A stretch of 64,000 bases of DNA from Euborellia annulipes (GCA_023213315.1 JAKCPI010002967.1:1-64000); one strand, 5' to 3'. Shown: positions 9,904 through 20,686, counted from the stretch's first letter. Translations and numbers: made by a program. The notes: generated by a model not told the origin, from the letters alone.

Positions 9904-10988
9904 TAAACACCACAATGAAACTGGCCATACCATGAACTTCGACCAAAGCAAAACAATAGAATCAATAGACAACTTCCACACCCGCATCACACGAGAAGCC
10001 ATAGAAATCCACAAAAGGCCAGAATGTCTAAACAAAAGAGACGATGCCCTTAACTTCCCGTCCACATGGAAACCTCTAATTCCAACGCTGAGAAAAAGAC
10101 CACCCAGGCAGGTCAAAGACAAGGATCAAACACTTCACATTCCACATACACCCGTTAACCAATCAATTATCAAAACTTCTAACATTAAAAAAGGGATTAC
10201 TACTAACAAAGGGACCTCCATTAGCAAGGTCATTAAACCTAACAAAGGGTCCCCTTCCACCACACTAATTAAGCAGTCCATTATGATTCAAAAAGGGATT
10301 ACCACTCCGAAACTAATTAGCTCTAAAAATGGGTCAGGCAATAACAAAGGAATGACCATTAGTACCCCAATTAACTCAGGTATAAAAGCAGCAAACCCAA
10401 CCGAGAAGGTTCAGTCGTCAGCTAGCCAGCGAGCATTCAAGACCTCGAGCGCCACAGCAGTAAGACAAACCAAAACACAAATCACTTCGACCATCAACAC
10501 GCAAACCGCCACCACACAACCCAACACATCTCAAAGACAAACACAAGCCTCGGAAACATCCGGCAATACATCGACTGGGGGAGTAGGCAGATTGAGGCCC
10601 CAAAGTCAACCTAAATCAAACACAGACACGATCACACATACACACACCCAATCCAAATCTCAGAAACAAACCCAATCTCCTAACACATCCACTAACCAAA
10701 CCAATAACACATCGACTTGGGGAGGCAGACTGAGGCCCCGTAGTCAACCCAAACCGAACACAAACGCAATTACACACACTCAACCTTCCTCCTGCTCTCA
10801 GAGACCAAACCAAGCCTCTGAGGCATCCAAATTGACCTGGGGACCAGCAAGACTGCGACCCCGTAAACAATCCACCCCAACAATTCCCCCTAATTCCATA
10901 CTCTTGAAAATGGCTCCAAAAGGAGAGCCGAAACGTCGAGTAAATCTCAACATCACACGCGACTCAACCCGAGAAAACTTATCTTCGC
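9904..10988 (+). mobile_element. Penelope-like element 3' part, inverted second copy
   Basis: From about 9905 the sequence is the reverse complement of roughly 8478-9568. It starts within the nuclease domain (HHNETGHTMNF) and runs through the same low-complexity tail. The two encoded tails are almost identical; Thr-to-Ser near the C-terminus (TRDTTREN against TRDSTREN) is the one change I noticed. The pair therefore forms a head-to-head foldback with the longer copy on the left. Inverted partial copies are common for Penelope-like insertions; a read-level artefact should also be considered. Confidence 0.85.
10903..10933 (+). other. Hammerhead-like core within Penelope-like ORF (mirror at 8537-8577)
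   Basis: CTTGAAAATGGCTCCAAAAG followed by GAGAGCCGAAACGTCGAG has the layout box - GGCTC/GAGCC hairpin - GAAACGTC. The first box is degenerate (CTTGAAAA where CTGANGA is expected). In the element's reading frame the same bases encode LLKMAPKGEPKRRV. Hammerheads are known near the ends of Penelope-like elements, so position supports the call; the degenerate box argues against activity. Confidence 0.4.
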
Positions 10989-11014
10989 ATATATATATAT
11001 ATATATATATATAT

Positions 11015-12545
11015 GGGGCATTCCACGCCAACTCGACCACTTCTGAACCCGACCATTTTTGATTTGGCTGAAACTTTGTCATCTTTTTGTACCCTATTGA
11101 AAACGTGTCTGAGAATTTTTTCAGATTTTACGACCCAGCCAAAAAAAGTTATAGCATTTTCAAAAAACATCGATTTTTTTTTTAAATAACCGTAAAACTG
11201 TCAAAAATTAACTTATCGGGACGATTTTTTTTTTGAAATTTTTGTCTTTAAATGTACTTTTCAGAAAAAAATATGACAAAATTTTACAGATTCATCTTGA
11301 ACGTTTTTTTTGACATTTTCGTAAAAAAACAAAAATTTCGGGATGAATGACACTTTTTTTTTAATTTTTTTTTTTATAAAAAACTTTGATTTTTTCTACA
11401 AATGCTCTGAAAATTTCAGAGTGGGATTATTTCGCGTTCTATTTTTTTTTTATTTTTGAAAAAAAAAAATTTTTTTTCTCCGCTTATTTATCATGATGGT
11501 GCTCTTAAATTCTTCCAGGATTGACTGAGATTCTAGAAAATTGAAGAAAAATAATAATAATAATAGTTAGGGGTGATGAAAATCGAGAAAATTCCATTTA
11601 TCCTGAAAAAATTAGAAATTAGTTGTGTATTCAACTACTGAAGTATTTGAAGCGTCAAGTAAAAGCTTAGAAACATGGGCGTAACTAGGGGGTGCCGGGG
11701 GGGCCTGGCCCTCCCCAGAAAGCTCTTTGCCCCAAGAAAAATTAAAGGGGGGGGCCATGGGACCAGCCATCTTCCGGTGGGCCTGGAAAGCCCCATCTTT
11801 TCTCAATTTTTCTTGGGGCAAGGAGCTTTCTGGGGAGGGCCAGGCCCCCCGGCACCCCCTAGTTACGCCCAGGTTTCTAAGCTTTTACTTGACGCTTCAA
11901 ATACTTCAGTAGTTGAATACACAACTAATTTCTAATTTTTTTCAGGATAAATGGAATTTTCTCGATTTTCATCACCCCTAACTATTATTATTATTATTAT
12001 TTTTCTTCAATTTTCTAGAATCTCAGTCAATCCTGGAAGAATTTAAGAGCACCGTCATGATAAATAAGCGGAGAGAAAAAAATTTTTTTTTTTTCAAAAA
12101 TAAAAAAAAAATAGAACGCGAAATAATCCCACTCTGAAATTTTCAGAGCATTTGTAGAAAAAATCAAAGTTTTTTATAAAAAAAAAAAAATTAAAAAAAA
12201 AAAGTGTCATTCATCCCGAAATTTTTGTTTTTTTACGAAAATGTCAAAAAAAACGTTCAAGATGAATCTGTAAAATTTTGTCATATTTTTTTCTGAAAAG
12301 TACATTTAAAGACAAAAATTTCAAAAAAAAAAATCGTCCCGATAAGTTAATTTTTGACAGTTTTACGGTTATTTAAAAAAAAAAATCGATGTTTTTTGAA
12401 AATGCTATAACTTTTTTTTGGCTGGGTCGTAAAATCTGAAAAAATTCTCAGACACGTTTTCAATAGGGTACAAAAAGATGACAAAGTTTCAGCCAAATCA
12501 AAAATGGTCGGGTTCAGAAGTGGTCGAGTTGGCGTGGAATGCCCC
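11015..12545. repeat. 1.5-kb palindromic element with GGGGCATTCCACGCC ends
   Basis: The left end GGGGCATTCCACGCCAACTC mirrors the right end, and the arms are near-perfect reverse complements over about 650 bp each, flanked by TA repeats. A separate unit (11675-11871) sits at the centre. Motif order within the arms matches the element at 2761-3500. It has no coding capacity and no recognised superfamily. Confidence 0.8.
11675..11871. mobile_element. Element with GGGCGTAACTAG ends at palindrome centre
   Basis: It starts ATGGGCGTAACTAGGGGGTG and ends with the reverse complement CCCCCTAGTTACGCCCA. It is rich in G and C runs and contains GGGACCAGCCATCTTCC, shared with the element at 14784-14922. 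It probably inserted at the centre of the larger palindrome or seeded its formation. Confidence 0.6.
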
Positions 12546-12557
12546 ATATATATATAC

Positions 12558-13156
12558 ATGGGCGTACCCAGGATCAAATCTAGGGGGGGCATGGTCAGAT
12601 CATGGTCGCCCAGGGGGGGGCAGATCATGGTCGTCCAGATTGTTCATAGCTATTTTTTATATAGAGAGGTAAAGCCTTTGAATTAACGGCCTAAAAACCC
12701 TCGAGTCCTAAAAAAAGAATCATTCTCCGTCGCCATTCACCAATTTTGTTTCGTTTCATCACTTTATAAACATTTAATTTTTTTTTTGTGGCTTCTAGGG
12801 GGGGGGGCAGCTGCCTCCTGCCCCTCGCTGGGTACGCCCATGTATATATACTGTATATGATAGACATGGGCGTACCCAGCGGGGGGCAGGGACGAGGCTT
12901 CCCCCCTAGAATAAAAAAAAAAATTAAATGTTTATAAAGTGATGAAACGAAACAAAATTGGTGGATGGCGACGGGGAATGATTTTTTTTGTTAGGACTCG
13001 AGGGTTTTTAGGCCTTTAATTCGAAGGCTTTCCCTCTCTATATAAAAAATAGCTATGTCACAATCTGGACGACCATGATCTCCGCCCCCCCCCCCCTAGA
13101 CGACCATGATCTGACCATGCCTTCCCCCCCCAGATTTGATCCTGGGTACGCCCATG
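12558..13156. mobile_element. Two inverted copies of an ATGGGCGTACCCAG element
   Basis: Copies at 12558-12842 and 12866-13156 are reverse complements separated by about 23 bases. Each is bounded by ATGGGCGTACCCAG and its mirror. They carry long G or C runs (12610-12620, 12799-12808, 13086-13098) of uncertain length. They are non-autonomous DNA-transposon-like units with no open frame. Confidence 0.7.
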
Positions 13157-13165
13157 CATATTTAA

Positions 13166-13542
13166 TAGGGTCCGACCGAAACAAGATTTTCAGCCGAAAC
13201 CGAAACCGAAACCGAATATTCGGCCTCAACCTTAGTTTCGGCCGAAACCGTAACCGAAACCGAAACTTGTATTTCCTATAAAAATTTTTTTTTTCCCTCC
13301 CGTGAAAATCATTTTACCTTTTTTTTAGGGAGACTAAAATTTTTTTCTCCCTCAAGAGCAAATTATTTGACTTTTTATTTTTTTTTGCATGCGAGTCTCA
13401 TCCCATTTTTTCAGACTCTGGTTTCGGCCGGCCGAAAGGTTCGGCCACTTTTTGGCCGAAACCGAAACTACGGCCGAAACCATGATTTTTGGCCGAAACT
13501 GGCCGAAACCGTAACCGAAACCGAATATTCGGTCGGTTCCTA
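13166..13542. mobile_element. hAT-like non-autonomous element with CCGAAAC repeats, copy 1
   Basis: The ends are TAGGGTCCGACCGAA and TTCGGTCGGTTCCTA, and ATATTTAA flanks both sides (13158-13165, 13543-13550). This 8-bp duplication is the hAT size. Internally the motif CCGAAAC recurs many times on both sides of a T-rich core. The second copy is at 63304-63630. Confidence 0.8.
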
Positions 13543-13574
13543 ATATTTAATATATATTATTACATATATACATT

Positions 13575-13835
13575 CAAGGGCGGTCCTAGCCTTACATTTT
13601 GGGGGGGGGTCACTGTTTTTTTTTTTATAGTATAAATAAATGGGCCTGGACCCCAATACATATATATTAATCAAATATGAGTATCGTTTAAGTCTTAAAT
13701 GGCCTAAGTTGCCGAAAAGATTGTGTGAATGGGAGAGTGAGTGGGAAAAAAGTGTGTGTTAAAAAAAAAAAGAAAGATTTGGGGGGGGGGGGGGGGTCAC
13801 GACCCCCTTGACCCCCCCCTCTGGGACCGCCCTTG
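13575..13835. mobile_element. hAT-like element with CAAGGGCGGTCC ends, containing a SINE tail
   Basis: CAAGGGCGGTCCTAG and GGGACCGCCCTTG are imperfect inverted ends. TATACATT at 13567-13574 and 13836-13843 is a perfect 8-bp duplication. The interior (about 13632-13775) matches the 3' half of the SINE at 6097-6352 (GTCTTAAATGGCCTAAGTTG, then GCCGAAAAGATTGTGTGAAT), so a SINE inserted into this family, or a fragment was captured. Confidence 0.8.
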
Positions 13836-14185
13836 TATACATTATTATATTAAATTACATTACAATGTCCCGTTTTTGTCATAAGACAATATGGTCAGTC
13901 TACTTTATTTAAATGAACCGGGGGATTAAAAAAACGCCTATTCGGATCTGGTTGCAGAACTAATCAGGAACTATTCAAGAAATAAAGAACGAATACAAAT
14001 AAAAAATTAATATTTTTAAATATTTAAAAATTGACTTACGCTATAATATATGACAATATCATCATAGTTAACAATAATATATTTAGCCTGACGATAATTA
14101 TTTAATTATTATGAATATTTTTTTAATTTATCAGCAGTTGGTAATCGATTATAACGCTCTCTAGTGAGAAGCGTCCATACATTTT

Positions 14186-14248
14186 CTTTCTTTCCAGTTT
14201 CTTTCTTTTCAACTTCTCTGTTAAATTGACCCACTCAATTTATTTTAA
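14186..14248 (+). promoter_or_regulatory. RpS21 5' leader exon with 5'TOP-like pyrimidine tract
   Basis: CTTTCTTTCCAGTTTCTTTC is a pyrimidine-rich start of the kind that couples translation of ribosomal-protein mRNAs to growth signalling. The leader exon ends at 14248 before GTAAGT. An 81-base leader intron (14249-14329) ends in TTATTTACAG just upstream of the start codon. The exact transcription start is inferred, not shown. Confidence 0.5.
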
Positions 14249-14339
14249 GTAAGTAATTTCATTATTTTAATTAATTTTCTATTTAATTGAACTTGAATTT
14301 AATTTTAATATTTTTTATTTTTATTTACAGTATAAAAAA

Positions 14340-17108
14340 ATGGAGAACGACCAAAAAGAATTCGTCGATCTTTACTGCCCTCGCAAATGGTTAGTTTATA
14401 CACGTGTTTCATGTCATTCTTTTATTAAAATTAATTTAAATGAAATATTTTTATTTTAACAAAAAAATACCGATTATTTTAATTTAATAATTTAATTATT
14501 CAAAGAAAGCTGTTAAAAACTAACGTTATTACCATTCTATAACGAGCTTGTTTTATCCAATTATTCCACAATGCCTTTAGAAATGTATAAACACCATAAA
14601 ACCAAAGCAGAATTCTAAAATAAATTTAATTAAAAAAAAAAAAAATAAATATATGCTTTATTATTCATTTCAGGGCAATTTAGTTTTTCGATAAAATTTC
14701 ATTCTAAATGAGTTGTATACAATTTGAAAATGCCTTGCTTTTTATTGGTATTAAAGATAATTATAAACATAAGACCCCTATCCATGGGCATAACTAGGGA
14801 ATTTGGCTGGGGGCTGGGACCAGCCATCCTCCAGGGGGGGGAGGCTATTGACTTAATATTGCCCCATATTAACTCAATTTTTCTTTGGGTGGGGGGGGGG
14901 GGGGCTCCTTAGTTACGCCCATGCCTTTACCTTATTTTACACAAAACAATTATTAGCTAATTCACTTAAATTTTTTGTTTTAGTTCCGCCTCGAATCGGA
15001 TCATACACGCCAAGGATCATGCGTCGATTCAAATAAATATCGCAGACGTTGACCCTCAAACGGGACGCATGACGGAAACATCGCGCATGTACGCCATTTG
15101 CGGCGCCATCCGTCGCATGGTAATTTTCTCATTATTTCATGTATTATAAAAAGAATGTTGGCTGTTCCGTTTAGATGAAAATGGAAGAGGGGGAGCCAGC
15201 AAATGTAGACTCCTCAGTTTAATAAAAACTCATTAATATAGAGATTTTTTGACTTTATTGAAATATCGCCATCATTATTCACTTTACTCACATTATATAT
15301 TTTATATTCAAATGGATATAATATATTTAAAGTTGAGGAAATTATATATAGAGAAATAGTCTCGTTGGATTGTAAAATGGGAGGCCTTTTTTACCACCTG
15401 CTCCTTCTCTTGTATCAACAAACAAAACAGCCACTGACTTCAAAGATTTAATAGGAAATATCTTTCGGTGGTTATTTATTTTTTGTTTATTTTTTGACTA
15501 CACCTGGTCCTTCTGTTGAAAAAAATTAATGAGGCCATCAGCGCCAGAACGGCCTAACCCACATTTCACTTTTTTGTTTTATGTCTTAGTATCTATTAAA
15601 TCGTGAATTCCAGAGTAGTACAGTTCTTCTTATGATATAGTAATACAGTAGTACAGTACTGCTCTGGAATTCATGATTTAATAGATACTATGGCATAAAA
15701 CCAAGAAAGTGAAATGTGGGTTAGGCCATTCTGGCGCTGATGGCCTCAAATCTAGACAACTCATATATATATATATAAATTATATTACCATATTTTAGAT
15801 ATGAGTAGGATGACAGCCAGGAAAGAAATCTGACAAAAATTTAATCAATCTTTATCCAATTTTATTTCGATTGCCGACGTTTCGGACGCAAATCCTGAGG
15901 AAGGGCGCGATTTTGGATAAAGATTGATTAAATTTTTGTCTGATTTCTTTCCTGGCTGTCATCCTACTCATATCTGTTAATAGTTCAGCCATTATCTCAA
16001 TATTATTTTCATAATTTAACCAAGAGAAAATCTACTTTATAATTGTATATACAGTATGATATGGCTCACACTAAAACATCTTATATAGAAACTCTATGCT
16101 AGTGCATTCATTGGCTTGTATACTCTAACAAGTAAGTTATGATTCTTATATACTTGATTTTGAGATTGTGGCTGTGATGTTATTACAGTGGAGAATTGGA
16201 GATTTCAGCCAAATTGGGATTGTCCAGGTTAATAAAACTCCCAGGATAAGACGTTTCGGCCTGAATTTATTTGGCCATCTTCAGTTATCGGGAATTATAC
16301 ACATAGTGCAAGTGCACATGTGATCAAGCCAGGACTCGTCAATAATAAAATATATTTGCTTCATGCAAAATTCTATGGTTCCTGTGCCCAAGCTCGGGGA
16401 TAATTCTCTAGGGATAATAATTGAATTATCCCTGAGCTTGGGCACAGGAACCATAGAATTTTGTATGAAGAAAATATATTTTATTATTGACATGTGCACT
16501 TGCACTCTGTGTGTATAATTCCCGATAACTGAAGATGGCCAAATAAATTCAGGCCGAAACTTCTTATCCTGGGAGTTTTATTAACCTGGACAATCCCAAT
16601 TTGGCTGATAGCTCCAATTCTCCACTGTGATTCTTATATACTTTATATATAAATGTATATTCACTTTACTAATGATACTTTGTAACAATGTCCTACAATT
16701 CCTTCCGCTATTTGTAGAGCTCTCTAAAGGGGCCCATACACACAGCAACTTGTTTTATAACTTCGTTGTGTTGTTTGTCAAGTTGATGTGTGTGTGGGCA
16801 TGTTGGCCAGCCAAGTCGGACAACAAGTTGCTGTGTTTATGGGCCCCTTAAGAGTTTACATCTTCTTTAGAACAGTCCAAGATTATTGAATCAATTTTCC
16901 CTAATTTAGTCATGATTTTATATTTAAATATACCCCAGAGCAATATTTTTTTTTGGACCTTTTTGTTCATTTGTATTCATTTAACGCCTTCTTAAAGCTA
17001 AAGACAGTTCTTACTAATACATTTTTTCTTTTTTCTTTTTAGGGCGAGAGCGACGATTGCATTTCACGTCTAGCGAAAAAAGATGGCATCTTAGCCAAAA
17101 ATTTTTAA
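14340..17108 (+). CDS. RpS21: Ribosomal protein S21 (eS21), 83 aa, three coding exons
   Basis: Coding exons are 14340-14389, 14984-15119 and 17043-17108, with introns GTTAGT...TTTTAG and GTAATT...TTTTAG. The joined product starts [16 protein letters not shown] and contains [33 protein letters not shown] and the end [13 protein letters not shown]. This is the full length of the family, with all conserved blocks. eS21 is a component of the small cytosolic ribosomal subunit. AATAAA follows at 17124-17129. The second intron (1.9 kb) carries several foldback elements. I am confident of the identity. Confidence 0.97.
14784..14922. mobile_element. Short GGGCATAACTAG element in RpS21 intron 1
   Basis: ATGGGCATAACTAGGG at the left and CTTAGTTACGCCCAT at the right are imperfect inverted ends. 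Internal GGGACCAGCCATCCTCCAGG links it to the unit at 11675-11871. A long G run lies near 14891-14904. Confidence 0.65.
15530..15748. repeat. Foldback element in RpS21 intron 2
   Basis: TGAGGCCATCAGCGCCAGAA is mirrored by TTCTGGCGCTGATGGCCTCA. Arms of about 100 bp meet near 15640, and the centre repeats GTAGTACAG. It has no coding content. Confidence 0.8.
15797..15975. repeat. Foldback element with hammerhead-like centre
   Basis: The arms begin AGATATGAGTAGGATGACAG and are complementary over about 75 bp. The centre (15880-15899, minus strand) reads CTCAGGATTTGCGTCCGAAA followed by CGTCGG, a degraded relative of the CTGANGA-hairpin-GAAACGTC motif. The outer arm contains CAGCCAGGAAAG; the complement of such a GGCTG block recurs beside other members of this group. 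Confidence 0.65.
16189..16630. repeat. Foldback element with two hammerhead-like cores
   Basis: Both arms carry the core: minus strand 16254-16284 (CTGAAGATGGCC, loop, GGCCGAAACGTC) and plus strand 16529-16559 (the same, with GAAACTTC). The GGCC stem pairs perfectly, with one extra T between box and stem. The centre near 16410-16430 is a short AT hairpin. A related, rearranged copy is at 20392-20686, where a GACG run near 20538 (minus strand) could be a stem III strand, but the base at the cleavage position there is G. Confidence 0.7.
16722..16851. mobile_element. Short MITE with AAGGGGCCCATACACAC ends
   Basis: The terminal inverted repeats CATACACACAGCAACTTGTT and AACAAGTTGCTGTGTTTATG lie just inside GGGGCCC. 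TAA on both sides may be a 3-bp duplication. A similar end motif bounds the inner part of the element at 27387-27964. Confidence 0.6.
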
Positions 17109-17282
17109 TTTAAGTTTATATAAAATAAATTCTTAAAATATATTTTTTGTATTATTATTATCATCATAATTTATTTTCTTACAAAATATTTTAAACCTTA
17201 TCATTCCCTTTTGAATTTAAAGTATAGGTAGAATAATAATTCATGAGAGATTTTCTTCTATACATAATATAAAAAATTCCAA

Positions 17283-17372
17283 GATAACATTTCAGATTGC
17301 CTAATGCAATCCATCCTCCCAATGCATCAAATTATTAGGCAATCGGAAATATTTATATTTGTCAAATAAATT
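17283..17372. repeat. Degenerate hammerhead-like foldback fragment
   Basis: On the minus strand GGGAGGATGGATTGCATTAG, then GCAATCTGAAATG, resembles the element at 33378-33778 (box, GGNTTGC stem, GAAAT). The first box is mutated. It lies just downstream of RpS21. Confidence 0.4.
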
Positions 17373-17482
17373 ATTTTAATATAGAAAGAAGTCGCTGCAC
17401 CTCTTCTGACTGAGATCGCCGGAATGTTTTATGTATTATGATATATATATATATATATATAAGCTTATATACCGTATCTTAT

Positions 17483-17606
17483 TTTGTCCTCGCCCTTATT
17501 ATTCCCGCGGTGCGGGGTCGGCGGACCTTATTCTCCCTCTCCGCTCCCCCCTATCCAATGCTGTTGTCTCCAACACGCCAAGCTCGGTCATGTCTCTCCT
17601 GACCCG
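17483..17606 (+). repeat. Fragment of the GCGGGGTCGGCGGAC repeat family
   Basis: CCTCGCCCTTATTATTCCCG, then GCGGGGTCGGCGGACC, matches 53926-53970 closely and 1721-1760 more loosely. Only the CTT-side end of the family is present. It is preceded by a TA microsatellite (about 17440-17460). Confidence 0.6.
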
Positions 17607-17777
17607 GGGAAGCCAAGTCATCCTATAAGCTTATATATATGTTGCCTTAAACATTCGCCCTTCTAAAAAAACTTTTTCGTGCATGCCTTCCCTACCCGGC
17701 CACTATACACACATGAGTTGTAAGACGTCACGTCAAAAATATACTTAGCAAGAATAATGACAACTTTGTGCCTAAAC

Positions 17778-18054
17778 CAGGGGTTCCCAAACTATTCTCT
17801 TGGGGCGCCGAGAAGGTTTTTCGAATTGCAAAAAAATAGTATTCTCCTTTAATTTTTCGCTATTAGTCAAAAAATTAAATCAAGGTGTTTTTTTTATTTG
17901 TTAAATAAAATTCCAAACATAAGAGATATAGATATATCAATGCGCATTTGAATTCGAAATAAAAAAAAACTAACATGAGATTTGACATGGTGCGCCACAG
18001 AAAAATTCTGATATATTAAGAGCGCGGTGAGCTGAAAAAGTTTGGGAACCCCTA
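17778..18054 (+). mobile_element. hAT-type element, left arm copy
   Basis: It starts CAGGGGTTCCCAAACT and ends AGTTTGGGAACCCCTA. The flanks GCCTAAAC and ACTTAAAC form an imperfect 8-bp duplication. It is non-coding. It is the mirror copy of 19415-20188. Confidence 0.75.
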
Positions 18055-19414
18055 ACTTAAACTATATACACAAGCCCTAAGGACTGAAAATGGACAAATA
18101 AATTTCCGTCCTGAACGTCTCCTTTGGTATTTGGCATCCAAAGGCTTTTTTTTTCTGCTCCTGCTACTCAATCTTCATAATTTTTATTATTATTTGGGAT
18201 ACTTTTTATTTAATGATTGGGTAGAAGTTGATGCTGGTCGCAGAAGATGAGATATTTGGAGAATGAATATATATATATACACACAGTAAATGTGCAAATA
18301 ACACTAAGGTATCCTCAGTGTATTTAATTGCCAGCCAATATTAATAAATACATGGGGAAGCGACCATTCATATACTTGTCATTTCTCCTACTCTCCTTTC
18401 AAAATATGACACCAAACGAAGAGCCTCCAATGAAAATTATAACTTGAAGTTGGCTTGTGCAAATAAGTCGGACACGATCAATCATACTGACAGTATTTGA
18501 GCTGATTGGCGTTTTGACTGAACGTGTATGGGCAAGACTGAAGACTGATAGCCGTTTTCTTTTTGTTTTTTTTATTGTTGCTTAGTGGCAGGGAACAAAG
18601 TTAGTTTAGTTAAGAAGAAAAATTAGTGGCTTCCCACAGTCGAATGAGCTAAAAAGAACTTTATTCTGACTGGTAGTCTGAATGCTACGTGTAAAATTAT
18701 ACTTGAATGAAGAAAATACTGACGGTTGGACTGATTCAGTCAGACTGACAGTAGTGATTGATCGTGTAAGGGCCCCTAAAATGTTTCTTTCCTCAAACAG
18801 ATCTTTGGATTCAGTATTCATATAATATAGGCATATAGGCAAGAGAAAGTAAAAATTAATATTTCCTTTATTAATTGGATTTTAAAGTGGAAAAAGATAC
18901 TAAAGAATTTAATTATATATCTATATATAAAATATATGTATACTGAATCCAAAGATCTGTTTGAGGAAAGAAAACACATTTTATGAACCGGCTTATTTGC
19001 ACAAGCCATCTTCAAGTTATAATTTTCATTGGAGGCTCTTCGTTTGGTGTCATAACATTTTGAAAGGAGAATAGAAGAAATGACAAGTATTTAAATGGTC
19101 GCTTCCCCTTGCACTTATTAATATTGGCTGGCAATTAAATACACTGAAGATACCTTAGTGTTATTTGCACATATACTGTATATATATATATATATTCTTT
19201 CTCCAAATATCTCATCTTCTGTGACCAGCATCAACTTCTACCCAATCATTAAATAGAAAGCACAGAGATAGAAAGTATCCCAAATATATAATAAAAATTA
19301 TGAAGATTGAGTAACCCAGAAAAAAAAGCCTTTGGATGCCAAATACCAGAGACGTTCAGGACGAAATTTATTTGTCCATTTTCAGTCCTTAGGGCTTATA
19401 TATATAGTTTAGGC

Positions 19415-20188
19415 CAGGGGTTCCCAAACTTTTTCAGCTCTCGGCGCCCTTAATATATCAGAATTTTTCCGTAGCGCCCCATGTCAAATCTTAGGGCAAA
19501 TCTATGTTATGGCGAGGGGCGTCGAAAGACGCTCTCTCCTCCTCGGAAGCCATACAGAGGCGTGCAATTAGACTGATAGGTGATTCTACCCTTACTGCAT
19601 CCCTACAGTCACTAGATCATAGAAGAAGAGTATCTGCACTATCTCTCTTCTACAGGTATTACCATGGTCAATGCTCTGCCGAATTAAAATCAATTATCCC
19701 ACCCAATGCAACATATTCACGGAACACAAGAGAGGCATCTTCCCAGCATCCCTATGCTGTTCAGATCACGACTAACAGAACAAATCAATTTCATTCTTCC
19801 TTTGTCCCCATGACCTCCCGTGATTGGAACAAGCTCCCTGAGTCTATCTTCCCCAAAACCTACAATCTTCAGACTTTCAAGTCTAACCTCAACAGGCATC
19901 TTCTCAGTTCCCGCAGTTGAGTTTCCCCTTTATGCTTCTCCTTTTGTTTTTATTTTCTTCCTGGCTGCATGTGACTATTGGTCATTATAGGTCTTCGGAC
20001 CTTATGCACCCATTCCAAAAAAAAAATAGTTTTTTTCATTTCGAATTCAAATACGCATTGATATATCTATATCTCATTCTTTGACTAATAGCGAGAAATT
20101 AAAGGAGAATACTATTTTTTTTGCAATTCGAAAAAACCTTCACGGCGCCCCAAGAGGAAAGTCGCGGCGCACAGTTTGGGAACCCCTG
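19415..20188 (-). mobile_element. hAT-type element, right arm copy, split by a LINE fragment
   Basis: The ends are CAGGGGTTCCCAAACTTTTT and AGTTTGGGAACCCCTG, with a perfect 8-bp duplication GTTTAGGC (19407-19414, 20189-20196). A LINE 3' end (about 19507-20030) interrupts it. A third, incomplete relative starts near 29203. Confidence 0.85.
19504..19920 (+). CDS. Non-LTR retrotransposon (Jockey/CR1-like) RT C-terminus, 5'-truncated
   Basis: About 138 residues ending at TGA are open. The motifs LQSLDHRRRVSALSLFYRYY, IQRRAIRLIGD and the end SRDWNKLPESIFP, YNLQTFKSN are typical of the region after the polymerase domain in Jockey/CR1-like LINEs. A 3' untranslated part with TTGGTCATTATAGGTCTTCG follows, ending in an A run near 20018-20027. 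The insertion is 5'-truncated, as usual for LINEs, and inactive. The initial Met is not a true start. Confidence 0.85.
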   Translation: MLWRGASKDALSSSEAIQRRAIRLIGDSTLTASLQSLDHRRRVSALSLFYRYYHGQCSAELKSIIPPNATYSRNTREASSQHPYAVQITTNRTNQFHSSFVPMTSRDWNKLPESIFPKTYNLQTFKSNLNRHLLSSRS

Positions 20189-20391
20189 GTTTAGGCACAA
20201 AGTTGTCATTGTTCTTGCCAAGTATATTACTTTTTTGACGTGACTACGTCTTACAACTCATGTGTGTATAGTGGCCGGGTAGGGTAGGCATGCACGAAAA
20301 AGTTTTTTTAGAAGGGCGAATGGTTAAGGCAACATGTACCGGTATATAAGCTTATATATATACAAATATATATATATATATATAATGGAAA

Positions 20392-20686
20392 ATTGTAGAT
20401 ATCAGCCAAGGTTCAATAAAACTCCCAGAATAAGACGTTTCGGCCTGAATTTATTTGGCCATCTTCAGTTATTGGGAATTATACACATAATGCAAGTGCA
20501 CATGTGATCAAGCCAGGACACGTCAATAAAATTGATTTGCTTCATACAAAATTATATGACTCCTGTGCCCAAGCATAGAGATAATTCTGATAATCAGAGA
20601 TAAAAAATTTAGGACGAAACGTCTTGTTCTGGGAGTTTATTTGTACCTAGATAAACCCAATTTGGCTCATATCTCCAATTCTCCAT
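20392..20686. repeat. Foldback element with hammerhead-like core, relative of 16189-16630
   Basis: The minus-strand core at 20438-20468 is exact: CTGAAGATGGCC, loop, GGCCGAAACGTC. The second arm is reduced to ACGAAACGTCTTGTTCTGGG near 20614. The outer arms (AAATTGTAGATATCAGCC and the CATATCTCCAATTCTCC end) match the other copy. Upstream on the minus strand, TTGACGTGTCC near 20530-20541 could supply the stem III strand. Confidence 0.65.

Larger units (their letters stand above)
17640..20345. repeat. 2.7-kb inverted duplication with hAT in both arms
   Basis: The outer arms match (TTGCCTTAAACATTCGCCCT at 17642 against its complement near 20310). The inner arms match around CCTTTGGATGCCAAATACC near 19330 and its complement near 18130, meeting at an AT-rich centre near 18905-18930. 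Both arms hold the same hAT insertion (17778-18054, 19415-20188) and the same hammerhead-like motif (18084-18116 plus, 19354-19385 minus; both degenerate: CTGAAAA, GAAC). Only the right arm has a LINE fragment. Confidence 0.8.

Noticed and set aside
11015..12545. Assembly artefact as sole explanation for all palindromes
   Set aside because: Arms differ by small changes, some have independent insertions, and several elements have clean target-site duplications; artefact remains possible only for the most identical pair (8453-10988).
16339..16350. Cleavage-site strand of a hammerhead (GACG run upstream of the core, also near 20538)
   Set aside because: Pairing with CGTC is perfect, but the base that should be U at the site is A in one copy, and the base at the cleavage position is G in the other; not acceptable without more copies.
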